From DASQEH01 sp038239485 (lineage in GTDB: Bacteria > Actinomycetota > Actinomycetes > Propionibacteriales > Nocardioidaceae), in NCBI GenBank assembly GCA_038239485.1, contig JBBSET010000003.1:1-64000 (forward strand): a stretch of 64,000 bases of DNA. The letters are read 5' to 3'. The stretch's first letter is position 1; every line of letters begins with the position of its first letter. The notes beneath the pieces were generated by a model. That model was not told where the DNA came from. It did not search any database and saw only the letters and a program-made list of their open reading frames with translations. This document shows, piece after piece, positions 42,115 to 50,362 of this stretch. The translations under genes and the position numbers were made by a program.

Positions 42115-43122
42115 GTGGCCGGGCTGACCGCGATGAAGGGTTGGCTGCTGCGCGCCGCCCTGGGGCTGGCCATGCTGAGCACTGTCGCCTGGGTGGTGAT
42201 GCACGGGATTGCCGGTGTCGCCTTCAGCGGTGTCGCCCAGGTCGTCGGTGCTGTCGACCTCCCCCATCTGCTCCTGCTGGGCGTCATCTGGGCCGGCGGT
42301 CTCGCCATGTACTCGATCGTCTTGTCGTCAGCGATGCCCGGCCTCGGTGCCAGGAGGACCCTGACCGTCAACATCACCGGCAGTGCGGTCGCGAACACTG
42401 TCCCGCTGGGCGGGGCGCTCGCCACCGCCCTCAACTGGCGGATGCTCAACGGCTGGGGGCACAGCAATGCGGCCTTCGTGGCGTACTCCACCGTGACCAA
42501 TGCCCTGGCCGTGCTGATGAAGCTGGCCCTGCCCGTCGTGGCGGTGGCCTGCCTGATCGCCGCCTCGGAACACGTACCGACGGCCCTGTGGCTGGCCGCG
42601 AGCGGGTGCGCCCTCGCTCTCATCGGCGCGGCGGCAGCAGCTCTCTGGCTGACCCTGCGTACGAAGTCCGCCGAGGAGCCGCAGATGCGCTGGCGGCGCC
42701 GGGCGGCCGCGTTCTTCGCCGGCTCCGGGGAGCAGATCATCCAGATCGTCAGGCGCCGCTGGGCCTGGCTGATCGCAGGCAGCCTCGCCTATACGGCCGC
42801 CCAAGTCGTCCTGCTCGGGGTCTCACTGCACGCTGTGGGGCTGGTGCTGCCCACCACCGCCTTGATCGCTGCGGCAGCCATCGAGCGTCTCGGCACGGTC
42901 ATCCCGCTGACGCCGGGCGGTGCAGGGGTCGCCGAGGCGGGCACGATCGCCTGGTTGATCGCCTTGGGGCTCGACCCCACCCAGGCCGTCGCCGGGGTGG
43001 TCCTCTACCGGACGTTCGTCGTCGTCATGGAGATCCCGATCGGCGGCCTCGTCCTGGCCGGCTGGGCCTGGTGCAACCGTGGAGCCAGGGCGCAGAGGAT
43101 CGAGCAGACGGTATGCGCATAG
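42115..43122 (+). CDS. flippase-like lysylphosphatidylglycerol synthase TM-region (UPF0104) protein
   Basis: A 335-residue protein with about eight membrane helices. Family features include the NITGSAVANTVPLGGALATALNWRML segment and PLTPGGAGVAEAG with FVVVMEIPIGG near the end. Relatives are the flippase part of MprF and AglD/UPF0104 proteins, which handle lipid-linked groups. Here it heads an operon with a glycosyltransferase and a deacetylase, so movement of a glycolipid across the membrane is plausible (inference). The GTG start has GAGGAGG seven bases upstream. It overlaps the next gene by ten bases. Confidence 0.85.
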   Translation: MAGLTAMKGWLLRAALGLAMLSTVAWVVMHGIAGVAFSGVAQVVGAVDLPHLLLLGVIWAGGLAMYSIVLSSAMPGLGARRTLTVNITGSAVANTVPLGGALATALNWRMLNGWGHSNAAFVAYSTVTNALAVLMKLALPVVAVACLIAASEHVPTALWLAASGCALALIGAAAAALWLTLRTKSAEEPQMRWRRRAAAFFAGSGEQIIQIVRRRWAWLIAGSLAYTAAQVVLLGVSLHAVGLVLPTTALIAAAAIERLGTVIPLTPGGAGVAEAGTIAWLIALGLDPTQAVAGVVLYRTFVVVMEIPIGGLVLAGWAWCNRGARAQRIEQTVCA

Positions 43123-44243
43123 CCCACGTCACCGACGTCTACCTGCCGGCCCTCGGCGGGATCGAGATGTTCGTCAACGACCTCGCCCACCGCCAAGCCG
43201 CCCGCGGGGACCAGGTGAGCGTCATGACCTTCACGGCGCGGTCCCGCCACCGGGTCGACATCGAGAGCGACGGAGACGTCACCGTCATCAGGCTGCCCAG
43301 CCTCACAGCCGGCGTGGGCCTGGACCTCAGCGGCTACGACGCGATCCATGCACACGTCTCGGCCGTATCGCCCCTGGCGAGCACGCTCGCCTCACACGCC
43401 AGCCGCACAGGCGTACCGACCCTTGTGACCGTCCACTCGATGTGGCGCGGGCTCGGCCCGCTTCCCGCCGCGGCGGCCGCGACCTTCGGGCTGCGCACCG
43501 CGCCGGTGGCCTGGGCGGCAGTGAGCGCGATCGCGGCCGAGCTGGTCCGGCGGTGGATACCCGGTGGCAACACCGTGGACATCTTGCCCAACGCCGTCGA
43601 GGTCAGCGCGCGGGCCGCCACCCCGCTGCGGGCGGCCGGCGAGCCGGTGCGGATCGTGAGCACGATGCGGCTGTACCGGCTCAAGCGCCCGGTGCCACTG
43701 CTGCGGATGATGTCCCGAGTCCGGGACTCCGCGAGTCAGCCGGTCCACCTGACCCTGGTCGGGGAGGGGAAGCGCCGTCCCAGCGTCGAGCGAGCCATCA
43801 AGAGGCACGGGCTGGGCTCGGCCGTCCACCTTACCGGCCGAGTCGACAGAGCGACGGTGATGGACACCCTGGCGGCCTCCGACATCTACGTCGCGCCCGC
43901 GCCGCTCGAGTCGTTCGGGCTCGCCGCCCTGGAGGCACGAGGCGTCGGGCTGCCCGTGGTCGCGATGGCGGCCGGCGGCGTCGGTGACTTCGTCACGCAC
44001 GGCGTGGGCGGCCTGCTGGCGCGATCCGACCCCGACATGGTCAGACTGCTGCGTCAGCTGGTCGACGACCCCGCGCAGCGGCTTCGGATGGCCGAGCACA
44101 ACCGGCTCACCCCGTCGAACCTGACCTGGCCGGCAATGCTCGTCCGAGCCGACGCCGGATACCACCGTGCCTCGCAGCTGGCGGCATCGCCGAGCCTGCG
44201 CCGTCGGCTCGGCGCCGGCGACCCAGAGCGAAGCTCGCCGTGA
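43113..44243 (+). CDS. GT4-family glycosyltransferase
   Basis: A 376-residue GT-B fold enzyme of family GT4. The N-terminal half begins MRIAHVTDVYLPALGGIEMFVNDLAHR. The C-terminal half has LTLVGEGKRRPSVE, HLTGRVDRATVMDTLAASDIYVAP and the E-x7-E motif in ESFGLAALEARG. GT4 enzymes use NDP-sugars; together with the adjacent PIG-L deacetylase the arrangement recalls MshA-MshB or GlcNAc-phosphoinositol pathways, where GlcNAc is added and then deacetylated. The start ATG lies inside the flippase gene and the end overlaps the deacetylase gene by four bases. Confidence 0.92.
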   Translation: MRIAHVTDVYLPALGGIEMFVNDLAHRQAARGDQVSVMTFTARSRHRVDIESDGDVTVIRLPSLTAGVGLDLSGYDAIHAHVSAVSPLASTLASHASRTGVPTLVTVHSMWRGLGPLPAAAAATFGLRTAPVAWAAVSAIAAELVRRWIPGGNTVDILPNAVEVSARAATPLRAAGEPVRIVSTMRLYRLKRPVPLLRMMSRVRDSASQPVHLTLVGEGKRRPSVERAIKRHGLGSAVHLTGRVDRATVMDTLAASDIYVAPAPLESFGLAALEARGVGLPVVAMAAGGVGDFVTHGVGGLLARSDPDMVRLLRQLVDDPAQRLRMAEHNRLTPSNLTWPAMLVRADAGYHRASQLAASPSLRRRLGAGDPERSSP

Positions 44244-45073
44244 CCGAGGACCGCTTCGTCCTGGTGTCGTTCCACGCGCACCCCGACGACGAGTCGTTCC
44301 TGACCGGCGGGACCCTGGCCAAGGCCGCGGCCGAGGGGCATCGCGTCGTCCTGGTCACTGCCACCGACGGCGGTCGCGGGTTGGCTTCGGTGGCAGACGG
44401 CACCGGCTCCGCGCTCGCCGGGCGACGGGCGACCGAGCTCGAGGACGCGGCTGCTGCGCTGGGCTGCGCTCGGGTCGTCAGGCTCGGATACCTCGACTCC
44501 GGCCTCGACGCAGGGCAGGCGGGGTCTGACACGTTCTCCCGAGCCGACGCCGACGAGGTGGCGGTGACGCTCGCCGCGATCCTGGTCGAGGAGCGGGCGG
44601 ACGTGCTGACGGTCTACGACCCGCGTGGCGGGTACGGGCACCCGGACCACGTCCAGGTTCACCACGCCGGCACGAAGGCGGCCGCGCTCGCCGGTACCCC
44701 TGTCGTCCTCGAGGCGACCCTGGACGGCGATCTCGCGAGCCGCGCACTACGGCTCATGGCGCTGGTGAGGAGCCCGTTCGGCGGCGCGGCCCCGCTCGGG
44801 CGACGCGAGATCTTCACCCCGCGCCGCCTGATCACCCACCGCGTCGATGTCACCAAGCACCTCTCGGCCAAGCGCCGCGCGATGGCCGCTCACGTGTCCC
44901 AGCAGCACGCCGACGGCCAGGTGCGGATGCTCACCAGATTCCTCCGGCTTCCCGACCGGCTGTTCGCGCTGGTCTGCGGACGGGAGTGGTTCGTCGAGCA
45001 GGGCCGCGACGCCACCGCCGTGCAGGGCGACGTGTTCGCGTCGTTGCGCGGCCGCGACCGCACCTTGCGCTGA
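44240..45073 (+). CDS. PIG-L family N-acetylglucosaminyl deacetylase
   Basis: A 277-residue zinc deacetylase with the signature AHPDDESF near the N-terminus (residues about 13-20) and the second zinc-binding site GYGHPDHVQVH near residue 135. Relatives are MshB, Mca and the GPI deacetylase PIG-L. Being directly downstream of a GT4 transferase suggests it removes the acetyl group from GlcNAc in the transferase product; a mycothiol-type amidase role is a weaker alternative. The GTG start overlaps the preceding stop in a GTGA. Confidence 0.93.
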   Translation: MTEDRFVLVSFHAHPDDESFLTGGTLAKAAAEGHRVVLVTATDGGRGLASVADGTGSALAGRRATELEDAAAALGCARVVRLGYLDSGLDAGQAGSDTFSRADADEVAVTLAAILVEERADVLTVYDPRGGYGHPDHVQVHHAGTKAAALAGTPVVLEATLDGDLASRALRLMALVRSPFGGAAPLGRREIFTPRRLITHRVDVTKHLSAKRRAMAAHVSQQHADGQVRMLTRFLRLPDRLFALVCGREWFVEQGRDATAVQGDVFASLRGRDRTLR

Positions 45074-45078
45074 AGGAG

Positions 45079-45789
45079 ATGGCATCGCTTCTGCTGGTCG
45101 AGGACGACTCCCAGATCGGCCGTTCCGTGCAGGCGGCTCTGCTCGCGAACGGCCACCAGGCGGTCTGGGTGCACAACGCGAAGGACGCCCGCGACGCGGC
45201 CGCCCAGACGTCGTTCGAGCTCGCGCTGCTCGACCTCGGCCTGCCAGATGGCGACGGCGTGGACGTCTGCCGCGAGCTGCGACTGGCCCAGCCGGCGTGC
45301 ATCATCGTGATGCTGACAGCGCGCCGTGCGGAGATGGACGTCGTCGTCGGCCTCGAGGCAGGTGCCGATGACTATCTGACGAAGCCCTTCGGCCTGACCG
45401 AGCTGTTGGCCAGAGTGCGGGCGCACCTTCGCCGGCACGACCCGCGCGCCGATTCCGGATCCAGCCGGCTGGTCTTGGGTGATCTGGTGCTCGACCTCGA
45501 CGCCAGACGGGTCTTCGTCGTGGGGGTCGAGCTCAGGCTGCGGGCCAAGGAGTTCGAGCTGCTCGCCCGGCTGGCCCGCGACATCGGACGCGCGGTCAGC
45601 CGAGAGGCGCTGATGTACGACGTCTGGGACGAGAACTGGTTCGGCTCGACGAAGACGATCGACGTCCACGTCGCGTCGCTTCGACGCAAGCTGCAGGATG
45701 CCGGCGCCGAGAGCCAGACGGTTCCGCTGATGCCTGTCCTCACGACGCTTCGTGGCCACGGCTACCGGCTCGACCCACCACCTGCCTGA
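45079..45789 (+). CDS. OmpR-family response regulator
   Basis: A 236-residue regulator: receiver domain (about 1-118; LLVEDD, the phospho-Asp in LALLDLGLPDGDG, Lys in YLTKPFG) and an OmpR-type winged helix (about 135-232; LRLRAKEFELLARLARDIGRAVSREALMYDVW, TIDVHVASLRRKL). It is the fourth gene of the flippase-GT4-PIG-L operon, five bases after the deacetylase stop. AAGGAG directly abuts the ATG, an unusually short spacing, so translation may rely on coupling. Its probable kinase is the divergent gene at 40633-41991. Confidence 0.93.
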   Translation: MASLLLVEDDSQIGRSVQAALLANGHQAVWVHNAKDARDAAAQTSFELALLDLGLPDGDGVDVCRELRLAQPACIIVMLTARRAEMDVVVGLEAGADDYLTKPFGLTELLARVRAHLRRHDPRADSGSSRLVLGDLVLDLDARRVFVVGVELRLRAKEFELLARLARDIGRAVSREALMYDVWDENWFGSTKTIDVHVASLRRKLQDAGAESQTVPLMPVLTTLRGHGYRLDPPPA

Positions 45790-45897
45790 GCACGGAGTGT
45801 CACACGCATCCAGATCGGGACGCGGTGCCGCTGTGAGCAATCCGACAAAGGCTCCTGCTGGGGAAGAACGACCACCGCAACCTCGTTCGACACCGGT

Positions 45898-46785
45898 ATG
45901 ACTGTCTCGACCGACGAACCCACCCTGCCAGGCACCACCACCTCCCCCGCCGCAACCTTCGCTCTCGGCGGCGACCTGATGGTCAACAGGCTGGGATACG
46001 GCTCCATGCAGCTGCCCGGCGAAGGCGTCTGGGGACCGTCGCGCGACCACGAAGGCGCCCTGACTGTCCTGCGTGCAGCCGTCGATGCCGGCGTCAACCT
46101 GATCGACACCGCCGACTCGTACGGTCCCGCTGTGGCGGAACCGCTGATTGCCGAGGCCCTGCACCCGTACACCGATGACCTCGTCATCGCCACCAAGGCG
46201 GGGCTGACGCGCCAGGGCCCGGGCGTGTGGACCCCGGTCGGCAACCCGGCCTACCTCAAGCAGCAGGTCGAGCTGAGTCTTCGGCTCCTCGAGCTCGACC
46301 AGATCGACCTCATCCAGCTACACCGGATCGACCCCGCATACCCGCTGGGCGACCAGCTCGGCGCGTTCGCGGAGCTCAAGGAGCAAGGCAAGGTCCGCCA
46401 CATCGGTGTCTCGGAGGTCTCCGTGGATCAGCTGAAGGCCGCCCGCGAGGTCACCGAGATAGCCAGCGTGCAGAACCTCTACAACCTGACCAACCGTCAG
46501 TCGCAGGACGTCCTCGACTACGCCACCGCCGAGGGCATCGCGTTCATCCCGTGGTTCCCGATCGCGACGGGCGACCTCGCCGGCCCGGAGAGCCCGGTGG
46601 CCGAGATCGCGGCCGAGCTCGACGCCACGCCGTCGCAGGTGGCGCTCGCGTGGCTCCTGCACGTTTCGCCGGTCATGCTCCCCATCCCGGGGACCAAGTC
46701 GGTCGACCACCTGCACGAGAACCTCGCCGCCTCGCAGCTCAGCCTTTCGGCCGACGACATCAAGACGCTCAACGCCCTCGCCTGA
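45898..46785 (+). CDS. aldo/keto reductase
   Basis: A 295-residue NADPH-dependent TIM-barrel oxidoreductase of the AKR superfamily. The catalytic Asp and Tyr are in LIDTADSYG, Lys in IATKAGL and His in IQLHRID; VMLPIPGTKSVDHLHEN is the cofactor-binding end. The substrate is not predictable. The frame has a 30-residue polar leader before the barrel, and the ATG at 45898 is the first start. It sits alone between the response regulator gene and a decayed SDR gene. Confidence 0.93.
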   Translation: MTVSTDEPTLPGTTTSPAATFALGGDLMVNRLGYGSMQLPGEGVWGPSRDHEGALTVLRAAVDAGVNLIDTADSYGPAVAEPLIAEALHPYTDDLVIATKAGLTRQGPGVWTPVGNPAYLKQQVELSLRLLELDQIDLIQLHRIDPAYPLGDQLGAFAELKEQGKVRHIGVSEVSVDQLKAAREVTEIASVQNLYNLTNRQSQDVLDYATAEGIAFIPWFPIATGDLAGPESPVAEIAAELDATPSQVALAWLLHVSPVMLPIPGTKSVDHLHENLAASQLSLSADDIKTLNALA

Positions 46786-46796
46786 GCCGGCGAGCC

Positions 46797-47290
46797 GGAC
46801 CGTGAGGCGCTGCACGCGAAGGCCGCTGGCTCCGGACTGGTTCGAGCGCTGCTCGTCGACGTATGCGATCCCGGTTCGATCAGTGCGGCCGTGGACGAGA
46901 TATCCGTCGCCGTCGGCGCCGGGTGCTGCCTCTGCTGAGAAAGGGCCACGGCCGGATCGTCCTCGTGGGCTCGATCGGCGGCAAGGTCGCCATCCAGTTC
47001 GCCGGCGCCTACCACGCCTCGAAGTACGCCATCGAGGCGATCGGGGACTGCCTGCGCCAAGAGCTGGAGCCGGCGGGCATCACGGTATCCGTGATCGAGC
47101 CCGGCCCGATCACGACGGCATCTGGGGCAAGGCCGAGCAGCGGAAAAGGCTCTCACGGTCACTCACCCGTCCAACCGCTACCCCGGTGGTGGCTCGGCGA
47201 AGCTGGCCTCGGCGTCCAAGCCGCTCATCCCCGACAAACTGGAAGACGCCGTCATCCGGCGCGCGAGCGGAGGCTGCCAGACTCGGGATT
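46797..47290 (+). pseudogene. decayed short-chain dehydrogenase/reductase gene
   Basis: Pieces of a classical SDR can be read in different frames. The first, EALHAKAAGSGLVRALLVDVCDPGSISAAVD, is the second Rossmann strand region. It jumps to VLPLLRKGHGRIVLVGSIGGK, then AYHASKYAIEAIGDCLRQELEPAGITVSVIEPGPI with the Y-x3-K active site (up to about 47115), then DGIWGKAEQ in another frame. The start, the NNAG region and about 70 residues between the first two pieces are missing. At least two frameshifts make it non-functional. Confidence 0.82.
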
Positions 47291-47388
47291 GCGCCGAGCC
47301 CGGTGCGTTTGAGCGCACAGTCCCCGGGGGTGGGTCCGACGACTGCGTCGACGGAGGGTGGCGGTGGAGGACCAGAACCCTACCTTGG

Positions 47389-48060
47389 CTACACGGTCCC
47401 GACCCCGTGCTGGTGGGCGAACACGACGATCTGCACCCGGTCGCGGAGCGACAGCCGGCGCAGGATGCTCCCGACGTGCGTCTTGACCGTCGACTCGCTG
47501 ACGAAGAGTCTGGCCGCGATCTCGGCGTTGCTGAGGCCGCCCGCGATCAGGCCGAGCACCTCACGCTCCTTGTCGGTCAGGGCGGTGTACGAAGTGGGCA
47601 CGGGCGCGCGCGTCTTGAACTGGCCCTCCAGCAGCCGTTGCAGGTCGGCGGGCGCCAGCACCGCGTTGCCGGCATGGACGGTCCGGATCGCGGCCTGCAG
47701 GTGGTCAGGGGTGATGTCCTTGAGCAGGAACCCGCTAGCTCCGTACCGGATCGCCAGCGCCGCTCGGTCGTCGAGGTTGAAGGTCGTCAGCACCACCACG
47801 CGCACCTGGTGGGTTCGGAGGGCGGCGGCCTGTGGCGCGAAGATCTGCCGGGTGGCCTCCACACCGTCCATCTCGGGCATCCGGATGTCCATCAAGACGA
47901 TGTCCGGCACGGTCTGCTCGACGAGTCGGACCGCGTCGCGCCCATTGCCCCCTTGGCCTACCACCTCCATGTCCGGCTGTGCCTCGACGATGACGGCCAG
48001 ACCCGACCGGAAGAGCTCCTGGTCGTCCACCAGGACCACCCGGATCCGGCCGGGTGTCAC
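47389..48060 (-). CDS. NarL/LuxR-family response regulator
   Basis: A 223-residue regulator with receiver domain (about 6-125; VDDQELFRSG, the phospho-Asp in IVLMDIRMPEMDG, Lys in FLLKDITPD) and a LuxR helix-turn-helix (about 155-215; LTDKEREVLGLIAGGLSNAEIAARLFVSESTVKTHVGSIL). It overlaps the kinase gene stop by four bases, making a two-component pair. The targets may include ddl and alr immediately upstream (inference). Confidence 0.95.
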   Translation of the reverse strand: MTPGRIRVVLVDDQELFRSGLAVIVEAQPDMEVVGQGGNGRDAVRLVEQTVPDIVLMDIRMPEMDGVEATRQIFAPQAAALRTHQVRVVVLTTFNLDDRAALAIRYGASGFLLKDITPDHLQAAIRTVHAGNAVLAPADLQRLLEGQFKTRAPVPTSYTALTDKEREVLGLIAGGLSNAEIAARLFVSESTVKTHVGSILRRLSLRDRVQIVVFAHQHGVGTV

Positions 48061-49292
48061 GGCTGTCCTCCTGGTGTCCGCAGCGGAAGCCAGGCCCTCG
48101 CGGTGAAGACCGGCCCGAACTCAGGTGCGGTGTGGCGGCCGACTTCGAGACGTCCGCCCACGGCGGCGAGCCGTCGCTGCATCCCTGCCAGGCCGAGCCC
48201 GTCGTACGAAGCGGCTTCGTCGTCAGCGGCGGCGCCGTTGCGGACCTCAATCCGCAGGTCGTCCAGGCCCCATACCCGCTCGACCGCTATGGGCAGATCG
48301 CGGCGTCCGTGCTTGAGGGTGTTGGTCAGCATCTCTTGGAGCACGTGGAAGGCCACGACGTCCAGCTCGGGAGGGAGCGGTCGGGCCGTACCCAGGACCT
48401 GCGAGCGGACATCGTTGCCCGCTGACCGTACCCCGTCGACCAGTGCGTCCATCCCGCCCGGCGGGGGAGTGAACGCCTCGCCGGAGTCGTTCGTCGACGA
48501 CAGGACCTGACGGACGTCGCCGAGGGAAGTCCGGGCGGAGGCGGAGATGTTCGCGATAGCAGCCCGGATGCGCTGGATGTCATCGTCGGGCATGAACTGC
48601 GCCGAGTCCGCCTGGGCCAGGATCACCGTGAGCGAGTGGCCGACGACGTCATGGACGTCGCGGGCCAGCCGGGCCTGCTCGGCTCGGACACCGGCGATCT
48701 CCTGGGATCGGACGGCTTCGACCTCGGCCCGCTCGCGCTCCTCCCTGGCGTTACGGAACTGGTGACTGATCCTCAGCAGCAGCCCCAGCACCCATGGCCC
48801 CGACAGCAGCAACAACGTCAACAGGAAGGCGGTCGCGAGGCCGACCCGGATACCCGCGGACGGCAGGATCGACGTGCCGAGGCCGGCCAGTGTCCGGGTT
48901 CCGTGGTCGCGTACGTACAGCAGCGCAATAGCGGCTCCCACCGGGATCGACAGACCGCTGCACCACAGAGTCACCTGGCTGCCGTATCGAGCGGTGCCGT
49001 AGGCCACGACGACGACGGCCAGCTGGACGAACGCGATGTCAAGACCATCGGCCACCTGGAGTGCCGACGCCATCCAGACGAGCAACAGGGCGAGCCCCGG
49101 CGCGAGCCGGTAGCAGCCGGCGGCCACCGCGATCAGGACAGCGATCACCAGCGCCTGCGAGCTGACCGGTCCGCGTGCTTCCCACACCCCGAACGCGCCG
49201 ACCGCGAGCCCCAGGGCAAGATCGGGCCAGGGCAGACGGGGAACGGTGATGACTGTCCTCCCTAGGCGGTCGTCGCGAGGTGTTCCCGCCAT
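48057..49292 (-). CDS. NarL-type sensor histidine kinase
   Basis: A kinase of about 411 residues with five to six membrane helices in the first 160 residues, a HisKA_3 region with the phospho-His in ARDVHDVVGHSLTVILAQAD and a HATPase domain ending GLGLAGMQRRLAAVGG. No periplasmic domain is visible, as in intramembrane-sensing kinases. The start is uncertain: ATG 49292 is used, but AGGGAGGAC lies downstream at about 49258 without a usual start codon after it, and an in-frame ATG exists at 49340. The 5' end overlaps the end of ddl. Confidence 0.9.
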   Translation of the reverse strand: MAGTPRDDRLGRTVITVPRLPWPDLALGLAVGAFGVWEARGPVSSQALVIAVLIAVAAGCYRLAPGLALLLVWMASALQVADGLDIAFVQLAVVVVAYGTARYGSQVTLWCSGLSIPVGAAIALLYVRDHGTRTLAGLGTSILPSAGIRVGLATAFLLTLLLLSGPWVLGLLLRISHQFRNAREERERAEVEAVRSQEIAGVRAEQARLARDVHDVVGHSLTVILAQADSAQFMPDDDIQRIRAAIANISASARTSLGDVRQVLSSTNDSGEAFTPPPGGMDALVDGVRSAGNDVRSQVLGTARPLPPELDVVAFHVLQEMLTNTLKHGRRDLPIAVERVWGLDDLRIEVRNGAAADDEAASYDGLGLAGMQRRLAAVGGRLEVGRHTAPEFGPVFTARAWLPLRTPGGQP

Positions 49293-50362
49293 CGAACCAT
49301 GTCGGACCCCCCGGATGCGGCATGGTTCGATGGTGGGCATGAGCCGGGTTGCGACCCGGATCGGGAGTGGTGGCGGGCCAGGGCACCCTCCACCAGCACG
49401 TCAAGCAGCTCGGGGTATGTCAGCCCGACTGCGGCGAACATCTTCGGCACCTGGGACTGCTCCGTCATACCGGGCATCGTGTTCACCTCGTTGAGCACCA
49501 CGCCACGCCGCGTCACGAAGAAGTCGAAGCGAGCGACTCCAGCGCATCCGAGCGCGTCGAACAGGGCGGAGGCAGCCGACGCGAGCGCCGCCCGCTTCGT
49601 CTCCGTCAGGTCGGCGGGGATCAGGAACTCGGCGGTGCCGTCGTACTTGCGCTGGGTGTCGAAAAGTCCTCCGGCGTCGACGCGGATCTCTAGAGGCGGG
49701 CCCACCAGGCGGGTCCCGTTCGGCCAGTCGAGCACCGCGACGTCGATCTCACGGCCAAGTACCAGCTCCTCGACCAGCGCCCGCTCGTCGAAGTCGAGAG
49801 CGGACCGGATCGCGTCCCCGAGCTGGTGTCGGCCGTCGACTCGTGTCACCCCCCGGCTGGAGCCCGCCGCGACCGGCTTGACGACGAGCGGAGGCGTCAG
49901 GCCCGACGTGGCCAGATCACCCGAACCAGCTGTCACCAGGATGCCGGGCGCCGTCTCGATACCGAGGGCGCCGGCGACGAGCTTGGTCGCCCATTTGTCC
50001 ATCGCCAGGGCTCCTGCTCGCACGCCGGAGCCGACATAGGCGACTCCGGCGACCTCGCACAGACCCGCCAGCGAGCCGTCCTCCCCCCGTGGACCGTGCA
50101 CCGCAGGAAAGACGACGTCAGCGGCGTCGATCCGCGCCATTGCCGCCGCGGCCCCGCCCGGCAGCGAGGCTTGGTCCGGTGTCCCGGCGTCGCGCCAGGC
50201 CCCGTCAAGGCCGATCGTCAGCGAGCAGATGTCGTAGCGGTCGGCGTCCAGCGCAGCCGCGACGGCCTTCGCGGAGGCGAGCGACACCTCGTGCTCGCAG
50301 TTCTGACCACCGCCGACGACGACGATGCGCCGTCGGCCGTCGGTCGCGCGCGGGGCGGTCAT
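49262..50362 (-). CDS. ddl: D-alanine-D-alanine ligase-type enzyme
   Basis: A 366-residue ATP-grasp ligase: N-terminal VVVGGGQNCEHEVSLASAKAV, PAVHGPRGEDGSLAG, KPVAAGSSRGV, the omega-loop TQRKYDGTAEF and the metal-binding NEVNTMPGMT. The KY in the loop points to D-Ala or D-Ser rather than D-lactate as second substrate. The GGGQNCEHEVS variant differs from the common GGRSSEHEVS, so this may be a specialised second ligase. The C-terminus runs about 35 residues beyond the usual end, through an inverted repeat (49289-49333). ATG 50362 overlaps the alr stop by four bases. Confidence 0.88.
   Translation of the reverse strand: MTAPRATDGRRRIVVVGGGQNCEHEVSLASAKAVAAALDADRYDICSLTIGLDGAWRDAGTPDQASLPGGAAAAMARIDAADVVFPAVHGPRGEDGSLAGLCEVAGVAYVGSGVRAGALAMDKWATKLVAGALGIETAPGILVTAGSGDLATSGLTPPLVVKPVAAGSSRGVTRVDGRHQLGDAIRSALDFDERALVEELVLGREIDVAVLDWPNGTRLVGPPLEIRVDAGGLFDTQRKYDGTAEFLIPADLTETKRAALASAASALFDALGCAGVARFDFFVTRRGVVLNEVNTMPGMTEQSQVPKMFAAVGLTYPELLDVLVEGALARHHSRSGSQPGSCPPSNHAASGGSDMVRWREHLATTA
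49289..49333. repeat. 13-bp inverted repeat at the ddl / kinase junction
   Basis: CCATCGAACCATG (49289-49301) and CATGGTTCGATGG (49321-49333) are perfect inverted arms around a 19-base GC-rich spacer. The structure lies inside the extended ddl 3' end and at the probable start of the kinase gene. It could be a terminator, an operator or a small inserted element. Confidence 0.7.
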
